Assembly: GCF_030644205.1 (NCBI RefSeq)
Contig: NZ_CP128647.1
Span: 1,488,001-1,552,000 of the forward strand
Length of the DNA: 64,000 nt
Direction of reading: 5' to 3'
Origin: Mogibacterium neglectum
Lineage (GTDB): Bacteria; Bacillota; Clostridia; Peptostreptococcales; Anaerovoracaceae
Shown here: one piece after another, positions 28,210-35,937 of the stretch
Numbering within the stretch: position 1 is the first letter of the stretch
Layout: every line of letters starts with the position of its first letter
Notes under the pieces: generated by a model
Databases searched by the model: none
The model's input: the letters and a program-made list of their open reading frames with translations, nothing else
Told to the model about the DNA's origin: nothing
Made by a program: the position numbers and the translations under genes

Positions 28210-28247
28210 ATTCATTTTATTAAATTATACTCAATACACGCTTTAAA

Positions 28248-28892
28248 TTAGAGATTTATAACTCTATCTGAATATTTAAGCAACTCTTCATCGTGCGTGA
28301 CCATTATTATAGTGCTACCATTTTTCTCATTAATTGTTTTAAGCAGATCCATAATTTTATCTCGGTTTTCGATATCGAGATTACCCGTCGGTTCGTCTGC
28401 GAGAATATATTTAGGATTATTCGCTAAAGCCCTTGCGACAGCTACTCTCTGCATTTCACCACCAGATAGCTGTAAAGCCTTGTTATTTTCTTTTCCTTCT
28501 AAACCAACTAGCTTTAGTAATGCTTCCGCTCGTTCCTTACGGCTTGCTTTATCGACCTTTGCATATTTCATAGGTAAACTAACATTGTATATAACACTTT
28601 CATCTTGAAGCAAATGAAATGCTTGAAATATGAACCCTATATCGCGATTGCGTATCGCTGCATATTCGCTGGGCTTGAGTTTAGAAATATCTTTGCCATC
28701 AAGCATGTACGTGCCCTCTGACATGCTGTCAATCAATCCGATTATATTAAGAAGCGTACTTTTGCCGCATCCTGATCTGCCGTGTATAGCAACGAATTCG
28801 CCATCTTCAATTGCAACATCAAATCCATTGAATATTACATTCTCAGTAAATCCATTGTCATATTTTTTTACTAAATTCTCTATCTTTATCAT
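28248..28892 (-). CDS. ABC transporter ATP-binding protein (MacB/LolD-like)
   Basis: 214 aa, a complete ATPase: Walker A GRSGCGKST at 38-46, signature LSGGEMQRV near 142, Walker [13 protein letters not shown] near 163, then a switch His in VTHDEE. It energises the two FtsX-type permeases encoded just upstream. This is the last gene of a four-gene operon reading from the G9 promoter at 32302-32330; its ATG follows the preceding stop directly. Confidence 0.9.
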   Translation of the reverse strand: MIKIENLVKKYDNGFTENVIFNGFDVAIEDGEFVAIHGRSGCGKSTLLNIIGLIDSMSEGTYMLDGKDISKLKPSEYAAIRNRDIGFIFQAFHLLQDESVIYNVSLPMKYAKVDKASRKERAEALLKLVGLEGKENNKALQLSGGEMQRVAVARALANNPKYILADEPTGNLDIENRDKIMDLLKTINEKNGSTIIMVTHDEELLKYSDRVINL

Positions 28893-30065
28893 CTATTCTT
28901 GCTCCGTTAAAATAACACTAGGTAAATTACCTTTTATTTTCATAAAAACAGTCAAAATGCTTATTGCAATAATTATGAGAACCCACGCTAAAGATATAAT
29001 TAAAGTCCAATAAGAGAACCCAATCGTAAACATTGCATCAAACGCATATATATTTCTTAGCACTTCTCCGAGCATTACCCCAAGCAGTGTCCCTACTGAA
29101 AATACAATTGAAAACTCGACAACAAATGCATTTAACATACAAGGTATTTGTTCGCCTAATGCCATCCTGATTGCGATTTCTTTCTTGCGACGTCTAAGTA
29201 TATTCTTTAGATTTCCAAATATCCCCAGGCTGACAATCAGCAACATTACAAGTCCCATTTTCCCTAGATAAGAAGGAATAAGTCCTATATATTGATTTAG
29301 ACGTTGTCCTTCCTTGCGAGTGTTTTGAAGGATAAATGTATGCTTGCCGCCGTCAATGGAGGCGAGTTTCTTAAATACTCCATTAAGCACTTTACCATCC
29401 TCTGCCAAAACATCTTTATTAAAAGATATATTTGTACTAATGTAATTGTCATTTTTTGAATCTCTGTAATCAGAATATGCCTGAGAATTATCTAGCGGAA
29501 ATATTATGCCAGACGATAGCTTAATATATTTACCATGTTCATCCACAATAATTTTGCGGTTTCTGATTTGCCTTGGCATACGTCGCACTTTGTACTCTCG
29601 TCCATGATATATCAAAGACCCTTCTTTAAAAGAAATATCATCTGAAAGCACATCGCACTTACTAAGCTTATGTATTAGTGTGCTTGATGCATATACTTCA
29701 TTTCCTCTTAATCCTAGCCCTGAACAAAAAATATTGTTATATTCTATCGGAGTTTCACCTTGAAATCCCGTCTCATTTGTATATGCAGAGAACATCATCG
29801 TTCCATGCGATACCTCACGCAGTTCTGCAATCTCCTGATTTGTTGGTGCAAATCCAATACCATCAACATTTTTTCCATTCGTATATATTTTAAGCTGTAA
29901 ATAGTATTCACCTAAATCAGCATCCATCTTACCAAGTGCTTTGCGACCTGAAAAATAATGGTCTAAGCCATAAGTTGTAACCGTGAAGCATATTAGTAGC
30001 TCAAATATTATCAAAATGTAGATTTTTCGCTCTTTTATGATTCTATGCATAACATCGCCTAGCAT
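28893..30065 (-). CDS. FtsX-type permease subunit
   Basis: 390 aa. N-terminal membrane helix (15-32), a large extracellular domain and three C-terminal helices; the cytoplasmic motif RRRKKEIAIRMALGEQI near 290 is the FtsX/MacB signature. Its ATG overlaps the previous stop (ATGCTAG), so translation is coupled. Pairs with the product of 30059-31141 as a heterodimeric permease. Substrate unknown. Confidence 0.8.
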   Translation of the reverse strand: MLGDVMHRIIKERKIYILIIFELLICFTVTTYGLDHYFSGRKALGKMDADLGEYYLQLKIYTNGKNVDGIGFAPTNQEIAELREVSHGTMMFSAYTNETGFQGETPIEYNNIFCSGLGLRGNEVYASSTLIHKLSKCDVLSDDISFKEGSLIYHGREYKVRRMPRQIRNRKIIVDEHGKYIKLSSGIIFPLDNSQAYSDYRDSKNDNYISTNISFNKDVLAEDGKVLNGVFKKLASIDGGKHTFILQNTRKEGQRLNQYIGLIPSYLGKMGLVMLLIVSLGIFGNLKNILRRRKKEIAIRMALGEQIPCMLNAFVVEFSIVFSVGTLLGVMLGEVLRNIYAFDAMFTIGFSYWTLIISLAWVLIIIAISILTVFMKIKGNLPSVILTEQE

Positions 30066-31141
30066 CCGTTTCCACCTTCTTTCAATAGTATTTGAAGAGG
30101 CTTCTTCTCTATATACTTTACGCCTAATGCTGACACCATAACGAGAAGAGCTACTGATGCTATAAATACAGCTATTATAGCTGGATAGTCAAAGTAAATC
30201 TCATCCGATAGATTGAACACTGTGCTTACCCTCTTAAATGAAGTAATCATGAGAATAGCGGCAGCTATTATGTCAAATAGATATCTATTAACTAAATCAA
30301 TAAATACGTGTCTTCTTCTCGCTCCTACTGCTAACATTAGCGCATATCGGCTTTTTCTTTCCTCTATTTCACTTACCATCAGAATAAATATATTGATAAC
30401 GCCTGCTGCAACTGCGAATGTGCCTGCAAACATCCTTGTCCCAATCATCTCGAGTATAAAATTCTTCGCTTGATTTCTTTCACTAAGCTTGTTCTCTGTT
30501 TCAAAAATCATTACATTCTCATCCATCCCTTCAAGGGATCTCTGCACGTCCTTCAAGGAGGATTTATCACCAGTGAAGTTATGTTGATAATAACATCCAT
30601 CATAAATCTGTCGCATTGTGCCATAGCTCATTTTAATAGATTGATCATTTGTGATTGAGGAATAAATGCCTGATATTGTGATATTTGTTCCCCTGATATT
30701 AATTGTATCTCCCGTATTTTTTCGTAATTGTTCTGCCAACTTTTGAGAAATAATACACGTAAGCTTTTTTCCACTTTTATCACTACGTAGAGAGTGCCCC
30801 TTTATGATGTTTTCATTTAAAGAATTGTAATTTCTCATTCCAATTACTGAAACTGGTAATCCACTACTATAAGGCAAGGTGTCATCGATTGATACTTTAA
30901 CATTCCAAGCTTTGCCATCTTGCAATTTATTTACTTTATTAATTTCTGCATCAGTAAGAAACCTTGAATTACATATAAGTTCAGCATTTAAAGCCTTAAC
31001 ATTCTTAGTCTCCATTTTATACTGTAAATAAAAACTTCTAGCACTAGAAAAACAATATGCAGGAGTTATTAAAGAAAAATAGACACATATAATCAAAATT
31101 ATATGTGTCATTTTTTTACTTTTGTTGTTCGTGTTTTTCAT
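30059..31141 (-). CDS. FtsX-type permease subunit
   Basis: 360 aa. N-terminal hydrophobic segment (11-31), extracellular domain, and three C-terminal helices with ERKSRYALMLAVGARRRHVF near 262, an FtsX-type motif. Diverged from its neighbour. The start overlaps the beta-propeller gene stop by four bases (ATGA). Confidence 0.78.
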   Translation of the reverse strand: MKNTNNKSKKMTHIILIICVYFSLITPAYCFSSARSFYLQYKMETKNVKALNAELICNSRFLTDAEINKVNKLQDGKAWNVKVSIDDTLPYSSGLPVSVIGMRNYNSLNENIIKGHSLRSDKSGKKLTCIISQKLAEQLRKNTGDTINIRGTNITISGIYSSITNDQSIKMSYGTMRQIYDGCYYQHNFTGDKSSLKDVQRSLEGMDENVMIFETENKLSERNQAKNFILEMIGTRMFAGTFAVAAGVINIFILMVSEIEERKSRYALMLAVGARRRHVFIDLVNRYLFDIIAAAILMITSFKRVSTVFNLSDEIYFDYPAIIAVFIASVALLVMVSALGVKYIEKKPLQILLKEGGNGC

Positions 31142-32187
31142 TGCAGCTTCTCCAATGATATTTTTAAGATTTTGCCTTTTTCAGGTTCTGTAATATACAA
31201 ATCACTGCCATATATTGAAGCATATGTTTTATAATCCATTTTATCAACTTCATATATATTGCTCATATATTTTCCATTTTTCATATTAAATACCATCACT
31301 GCCGAATGAAAAGGACTGCAAATTATGAGATTATCCCTTAATAATTCGAAACTTCCCGCATTCAGACCAGCAGGTAAATTAGAGAGCTTTTTTATATTTC
31401 TTCCATCAAGTCTCCAAAGAGCATTAGGTCCTGCTCCGCCTGTAATCTCTTTTTTTTCGAAATCAACATATATCCTGAACTGGTCTACCGCATACACTTC
31501 TCCATCGAACTCTTTTAAGCTCCCATAAAAATACTTTTGTACATTTTCAAATTTCTCTTTTCCCAAATTATACCTATATAGACCTGAGTCGTATAAATAA
31601 CTACCGGATATATATATATCACCTTTGTCATTAATTGCTATATCCGTAAACTCTTTCTCTGGCTCTCTTTCGCTTTTTGGTAATTTCAGCTCTTTTGTAT
31701 AGTTAAATTGACGGTCAAGAATAACTATTCGTTTATTACCTGAATCAATCACATAGTAATATCCATTATGATATGTGCATCCAGTAGGTTTTTGAAATTG
31801 ATTTGGTCCATTTCCAAGTTCACCAATTTTTCTTACTAGATTACCAGAATAATCGATTAGATAGAGGCAGCTTTCACCATGGTCAGCTAGCAATATTCCT
31901 TCAGGAAAACAAGCAATTCCATACGGAGCTTTCAATTTTACTCCAGTTACAGCAAATTCATTACCAGACGACATAAGCTCATCTTTCTCTTTGAATTTAA
32001 TTGCTTTTTTTGAATATCTATCAGCTTCTTCCCATTTTTTTACAGAGAATGTACTCGATGCTGAATCCGTTACCATTTGTTTTAGTTCCGCACTAACTGG
32101 ATCAGGGTTGATAAAATGGTTCCATAAAAAACTCCCAGTTCCAACAACTACAACAATAATTAAAATGGCTGCATATTTTCGCTTCAT
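31138..32187 (-). CDS. Membrane-anchored NHL/6-bladed beta-propeller protein
   Basis: 349 aa from the ATG at 32187, chosen because AGAGG lies 6 nt upstream; an earlier in-frame ATG at 32262 has no ribosome site. One N-terminal helix (6-22) anchors an extracellular domain with repeated blade motifs such as APYGIACFPEGILLADHGES, FQKPTGCTYHNGYYYVIDSG and FTDIAINDKGDIYISGS. No lipobox cysteine is seen. First gene of the ABC operon; it may present or sense the substrate of the permease. That role is inference. Confidence 0.75.
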   Translation of the reverse strand: MKRKYAAILIIVVVVGTGSFLWNHFINPDPVSAELKQMVTDSASSTFSVKKWEEADRYSKKAIKFKEKDELMSSGNEFAVTGVKLKAPYGIACFPEGILLADHGESCLYLIDYSGNLVRKIGELGNGPNQFQKPTGCTYHNGYYYVIDSGNKRIVILDRQFNYTKELKLPKSEREPEKEFTDIAINDKGDIYISGSYLYDSGLYRYNLGKEKFENVQKYFYGSLKEFDGEVYAVDQFRIYVDFEKKEITGGAGPNALWRLDGRNIKKLSNLPAGLNAGSFELLRDNLIICSPFHSAVMVFNMKNGKYMSNIYEVDKMDYKTYASIYGSDLYITEPEKGKILKISLEKLQ

Positions 32188-32301
32188 GGTGAACCTCTGT
32201 TTACTAAAAAAATTGCAACATATTTTTCCATTGCCCTCGTAAAATAAACTATATAGATGCATATTCTGTATTTAATTATAAACATTATTACATAATAGGA
32301 G

Positions 32302-32330
32302 AGTATCACCCCCCCCCATAAGTTTGTCAA
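32302..32330 (-). promoter_or_regulatory. Promoter with a G9 tract in the spacer (probable phase-variable switch)
   Basis: Minus strand: TTGACA (32330-32325), spacer AACTTAT-G9-T of exactly 17 bp (32324-32308), GATACT (32307-32302). The nine G (plus-strand C9, 32309-32317) lie between the -35 and -10. Length changes by slippage would move the spacer away from the 17-bp optimum. The transcript starts about 108 nt before the beta-propeller gene. Confidence 0.8.
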
Positions 32331-32347
32331 TATGCATTATACTGAAT

Positions 32348-32375
32348 AAAAAAAACTAGACATTATGCCTAGTTT
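32348..32375 (-). terminator. Terminator of yerC-hisC
   Basis: Minus strand: AAACTAG (32375-32369), 9-nt loop, CTAGTTT (32359-32353), running into T8. It lies just upstream of the G9 promoter, which it insulates. Confidence 0.8.
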
Positions 32376-32408
32376 CTAAGATATTTTGCTTTGCTCGCAG
32401 CAACCTAA

Positions 32409-33473
32409 TTACTTATCCGCCAAAACCGCCTTTATAATTTCTACAAGCTCATCCATCTGCTCCTTGGTTCCTATCGTTACTCTTATATAATCATCTATCC
32501 TAGGTTTAGCAAAGTGGCGCACAAGTACCCCACGTTCCTTAAGCTTCTCGTATAGCTCTCGGCCGCCGAAACCATCCATCTTCATGTAAAGAAAATTTGC
32601 CTGAGATGGCAGTACATCGAAGCCTAGAGCATTCAGCTTATTCGCTGCATAATCCCTCGCCTCAATGATCCTCTGCAGGTTCTCCTGATAGTAGTCATCC
32701 GCTTCAACTGCCGCCTCTGCCAGAATAAGTGACATAGCGTTGACCGCATAAGGATTTGTCGAATACTGCATCTTGGTCAGATCCTCGATAAGAGCAGCAT
32801 CTCCTATCGCAAAGCCAAGCCTTCCTCCCGCAAAGCTCCTCGACTTCGAGAAAGTCTGCACGACAAGCAGATTGTCGTACTCACGAGTGAGAGGAATTGC
32901 CGATTCAGCACCGAAGCCTGCATACGCTTCGTCTATAATTACTACATTATCGGGATTCGACCTAACGAGCTCTTCAATCTGGGTACGGGTGAGTGCGATT
33001 CCAGTCGGAGCATTTGGATTAGGCAAAACTATATTCTTATCTATTCCTATGTATCCTTCCATATCTACAGTCAAGTCATCACGTAGCGGCTTAATCTCAT
33101 ACTTTATCTCATGGAGACGTGCCACAACCTCGTAAAAGCTATAGGTAACATCGGGGATGACGATACTGTCATTCGTGTCGTTCCACGCCATGAAAGCGAA
33201 GTTCAGAATGTCGTCTGAGCCATTTGACAGAAACACATTCTCTGGCTGCACTCTGTAGAGCTCAGCCATCTTGACCTTGAGTTTCCTGCCTGTCGGGTCT
33301 GGATAAAGGCGCATCTGCTCCATGTCAGCATCACGCATAGCTTGGTATACGGCAGGTGCAGGTGGGAACGGCGACTCGTTGGTGTTGAGCTTGAGATATT
33401 TCCTATCCTTGGGCTGCTCGCCCGGCGTATATGACTTGAAGTCCTTGTATAAATCTCTGATAAATCTGCTCAT
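32409..33473 (-). CDS. hisC: Histidinol-phosphate aminotransferase
   Basis: 354 aa, class I/II PLP aminotransferase of HisC length. Motifs: LNTNESPFPP (29-38), SNGSDDI (83-89), PNPNAPTG (151-158), DEAYAGF (181-187) and the PLP lysine K210 in TFSKSRSFAGGRLG. It transfers an amino group to imidazole-acetol phosphate and in some species also serves tyrosine/phenylalanine synthesis. No other his gene is near. It lies 5 bp after a TrpR-like regulator gene. Confidence 0.85.
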   Translation of the reverse strand: MSRFIRDLYKDFKSYTPGEQPKDRKYLKLNTNESPFPPAPAVYQAMRDADMEQMRLYPDPTGRKLKVKMAELYRVQPENVFLSNGSDDILNFAFMAWNDTNDSIVIPDVTYSFYEVVARLHEIKYEIKPLRDDLTVDMEGYIGIDKNIVLPNPNAPTGIALTRTQIEELVRSNPDNVVIIDEAYAGFGAESAIPLTREYDNLLVVQTFSKSRSFAGGRLGFAIGDAALIEDLTKMQYSTNPYAVNAMSLILAEAAVEADDYYQENLQRIIEARDYAANKLNALGFDVLPSQANFLYMKMDGFGGRELYEKLKERGVLVRHFAKPRIDDYIRVTIGTKEQMDELVEIIKAVLADK

Positions 33474-33478
33474 GACTA

Positions 33479-33793
33479 TTACTGTTCTTCTGTATATCCG
33501 TTTTCTTCAAAATTATTATTTTTATCCAGCACAGTTTTGTACCCGCCCTCTCCGTACATAAGGCATTTGTTGACCCTCGTAATCGTAGCGGAGCTTGCAC
33601 CAGTTAACTTGCTGATTTCATTAAAAACTTTGCCATCTGTAAGAAGTCTAGCTACCTCGAGTCTGTGCGCTAAGTCCTGAAATTCTTTAATCGTACAAAT
33701 GTCCTCGAAGAACTTTATGCATTCCTCCTCAGTCTCTAGCGACAGAATCGCGTCAACAAAGTTCTGTAGCCATCTTGATTCAACTTTATTCAT
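33479..33793 (-). CDS. TrpR-like YerC/YecD family regulator
   Basis: 104 aa from the ATG at 33793 (GAGG 8 nt upstream; the earlier start at 33835 lies inside the promoter). A small all-helical protein with a helix-turn-helix near 55-80 (VFNEISKLTGASSATITRVN), typical of the YerC/YecD branch of the TrpR superfamily. Members called HisR have been reported to regulate histidine genes in Gram-positive bacteria; co-transcription with hisC fits this. An operator-like palindrome lies in its own promoter (33844-33857). Confidence 0.8.
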   Translation of the reverse strand: MNKVESRWLQNFVDAILSLETEEECIKFFEDICTIKEFQDLAHRLEVARLLTDGKVFNEISKLTGASSATITRVNKCLMYGEGGYKTVLDKNNNFEENGYTEEQ

Positions 33794-33833
33794 GTTCGAT
33801 ACCTCGATTTTTCTCAGTGTAATATATGAATTC

Positions 33834-33862
33834 ATACTATCACTTTAGTGCGCTAAATTCAA
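33834..33862 (-). promoter_or_regulatory. yerC-hisC promoter with operator-like palindrome in the spacer
   Basis: Minus strand: TTGAAT (33862-33857), 17-bp spacer, TAGTAT (33839-33834). The spacer holds TTTAGCGCACTAAA (33857-33844), a 14-bp palindrome with 12 symmetric positions. A repressor bound here would block polymerase. Confidence 0.65.
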
Positions 33863-33989
33863 ACAGCAAGTTAGACTGACGATTTTGGAAAAATGTATTA
33901 TTCAAAATGTTCATAGATGATATATCGGAAAAATACACATATATTTTATGTTACAAATTCTTACATGAAAAGCAAAATTATCATTTTTA

Positions 33990-34051
33990 ACATATGTCAT
34001 AATTGTTGACTTTATTTGGCCATTGCTGTATTATGATGATGACATATGTCA
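33990..34051 (+). promoter_or_regulatory. DUF134 gene promoter flanked by two ACATATGTCA boxes
   Basis: TTGACT (34006-34011), 17-bp spacer, TATTAT (34029-34034). ACATATGTCA occurs at 33990-33999 and again within the perfect palindrome TGACATATGTCA at 34040-34051, with about five helical turns between them. The downstream box would overlap the transcription start. Confidence 0.7.
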
Positions 34052-34073
34052 GTAATAGCAGATGGAGAGTACC

Positions 34074-34802
34074 ATGCCCGGAAGAAAGACAAAACTAAGA
34101 AATGTTGAAACTGTACCTGAATACACGCATTTCGAGCCGCAAGGTATTACTTACGGCGAACAAATTATCCTCTCTGTAGATGAGTTTGAAGTGATAAGAC
34201 TTATTGATCTTGAACACCTAAACCACGAAGAGACAGCGAAAAAGATGAATGTAGCACGAACTACAGTTACGGCTATATATGAACGCGCAAGAACAAAGCT
34301 AGCTGACGTGATTGTAAACGGCAAATTTCTTGTAATAGAAGGAGGGCACGTACATCTGCAGTCCGACATTATTGATTACAACATAGGAACAAAAACTTAT
34401 AAAGGAGACAGAATCATGAGAATTGCAGTAACATATGATAACGGAGACATCTTCCAACACTTTGGTAAGACTTCACAGTTCAAGCTTTATGATGTAGAAG
34501 ATGGGAAAATTATCGCTTCACAGGTTGTCGATACTAACGGTGCCGGTCACGGCGCACTTGCAGGATTCTTAACGACTAATAATGTTGACACTCTTATCTG
34601 CGGCGGAATCGGCGGAGGTGCACAACAAGCACTAGCAGATGCTGATATCAAGCTATTTGGTGGTGTTTCCGGAAATGCAGATGAAGCTATTGATTTGCTA
34701 CTCAAGGATGAACTTAAATTCAATCCTGAGGTTAAGTGCAATCATCATGGCGAGCATCATCACCACGAGAGTGGATGCGGAAATCATGGTTGCCATAATT
34801 AA
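34074..34802 (+). CDS. DUF134 DNA-binding domain fused to a NifX/NifB-type cofactor domain
   Basis: 242 aa from the ATG at 34074 (GGAG 6 nt upstream). Residues 1-105 are a DUF134 domain with a sigma-70 region 4-like helix-turn-helix (LNHEETAKKMNVARTTVTAI). Residues about 110-215 are a dinitrogenase iron-molybdenum cofactor-type domain (MRIAVTYDNGDIFQHFGKT, CGGIGGGAQQAL). The C-terminus is His/Cys-rich (HHGEHHHHESGCGNHGCH), suggesting metal binding. It is probably a metal- or Fe-S-responsive regulator controlling its own promoter. Confidence 0.82.
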   Translation: MPGRKTKLRNVETVPEYTHFEPQGITYGEQIILSVDEFEVIRLIDLEHLNHEETAKKMNVARTTVTAIYERARTKLADVIVNGKFLVIEGGHVHLQSDIIDYNIGTKTYKGDRIMRIAVTYDNGDIFQHFGKTSQFKLYDVEDGKIIASQVVDTNGAGHGALAGFLTTNNVDTLICGGIGGGAQQALADADIKLFGGVSGNADEAIDLLLKDELKFNPEVKCNHHGEHHHHESGCGNHGCHN

Positions 34803-34817
34803 TTGTTTAGATTATAA

Positions 34818-34853
34818 AAAGTGGGGTATCGCGTTATGCGATATCCCACTTTG
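34818..34853. terminator. Terminator between convergent DUF134 and rubredoxin genes
   Basis: AAAGTGGGGTATCGC and GCGATATCCCACTTT pair over 15 positions (one G-T) around GTTAT, then TTGTTGTAT. Works for the plus-strand gene; the minus tail is AATCT-rich. Confidence 0.75.
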
Positions 34854-34874
34854 TTGTATAACCTATTTTATTAA

Positions 34875-35039
34875 TTATTCGTCTGTCTCAGAAAACATAT
34901 CCTTGCTAACGTCGCAAAGAGGGCAAGCCCAATCATCTGGTAGATCCTCAAATGCAGTTCCTGGCTCGATTCCGTTATCTGGATCACCAACTGCTGGGTC
35001 ATAAACGTATCCACAAACGTCACATACATACTTCTGCAT
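34875..35039 (-). CDS. Rubredoxin
   Basis: 54 aa from the ATG at 35039 (GGAGG 8 nt upstream); the frame extends upstream but without a ribosome site. CDVCGY (6-11) and CPLC (39-42) supply the four cysteines for one iron; [19 protein letters not shown] is typical. A cytoplasmic one-electron carrier, usually serving oxygen and peroxide reduction in anaerobes. Promoter at 35096-35123. Confidence 0.95.
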   Translation of the reverse strand: MQKYVCDVCGYVYDPAVGDPDNGIEPGTAFEDLPDDWACPLCDVSKDMFSETDE

Positions 35040-35095
35040 ATCAATATCCTCCTCTAAAATTAAATCTAATTTTGTAATCAATTGTTTATAAATCG

Positions 35096-35123
35096 ATTGT
35101 ATCACATTTAATTTAATTGTAAA
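35096..35123 (-). promoter_or_regulatory. Rubredoxin promoter
   Basis: Minus strand: TTTACA (35123-35118), 16-bp spacer, TACAAT (35101-35096). Start about 50 nt before the ATG. Confidence 0.6.
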
Positions 35124-35250
35124 GTAATTTTGTGTTTTATATATAAAACATTTTATATTAAACCTCCTCACTTCTATGACTATGTCTCATCTCACTTGTA
35201 GAATTCCCCCTGTAATGATAGATTTAATTCTATAGAAAGGAGCCTCTGAA

Positions 35251-35937
35251 TTGAAGATTAAAATCATAGCAATTATATGCGCGCTGGGTTTCATGGTATC
35301 TGCACTTCTAACGGCAGCTGATATGACTATGTATCACATTCCAGGATATTATCGATATCAGTTTGAAGGTCACGAAGTTCTAGGCGACTTAAATCGAGAT
35401 ATGGATATGAAAAATGCCCTATATGCATTTGACGAAATGATGGAGTACCTGCGCGGCAATCGAGAAAATCTAAATATAGAGGTAACTGCCGATGGAGCTC
35501 GGCAGGAGTTTTATAATGCGCGTGAAAAGGCTCATCTTAAGGATGTGCGAAACATCGTTCTTAAAGCTTACCGCTTGAGGTTTATAGCCGCTTTAATATG
35601 TTTGATATCTCTTATCTATATTATTATACACTGTAAACATCATCAATCTGCAAGGTTTTCTATCCGTAAAACATTTGTAGCAACATGCATAATTACAAAT
35701 GCCGCTTTCCTGCTGATAGTCGGAATAGCGGCGGTAAATTTCGATAAAGCATTTACGATATTTCATAGGGTTCTATTTGCCAATAATTACTGGAGGCTTA
35801 ACCCGGACGAAAGCGATTTCATCAACTTGCTACCACAGTCGTTTTTCGAGCAAACGGCACTCGTGATATGCGTAATCTACTTTGTCGTGGTTGCGATTGC
35901 TGTTGTTGTGACGTTGAAATTGCGACCTCGAAACTAA
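35251..35937 (+). CDS. Integral membrane protein, TIGR01906/DUF1461 family
   Basis: 228 aa from a TTG with AAAGGAG about 8 nt upstream. Four hydrophobic segments (about 5-22, 110-126, 145-163, 203-222). The block FHRVLFANNYWRLNPDESDFINLLPQSFF, read in parts, is the hallmark of the TIGR01906 (DUF1461) family of unknown function. Its last 4 bases overlap the convergent broken gene at 35934-36485. Confidence 0.7.
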   Translation: MKIKIIAIICALGFMVSALLTAADMTMYHIPGYYRYQFEGHEVLGDLNRDMDMKNALYAFDEMMEYLRGNRENLNIEVTADGARQEFYNAREKAHLKDVRNIVLKAYRLRFIAALICLISLIYIIIHCKHHQSARFSIRKTFVATCIITNAAFLLIVGIAAVNFDKAFTIFHRVLFANNYWRLNPDESDFINLLPQSFFEQTALVICVIYFVVVAIAVVVTLKLRPRN

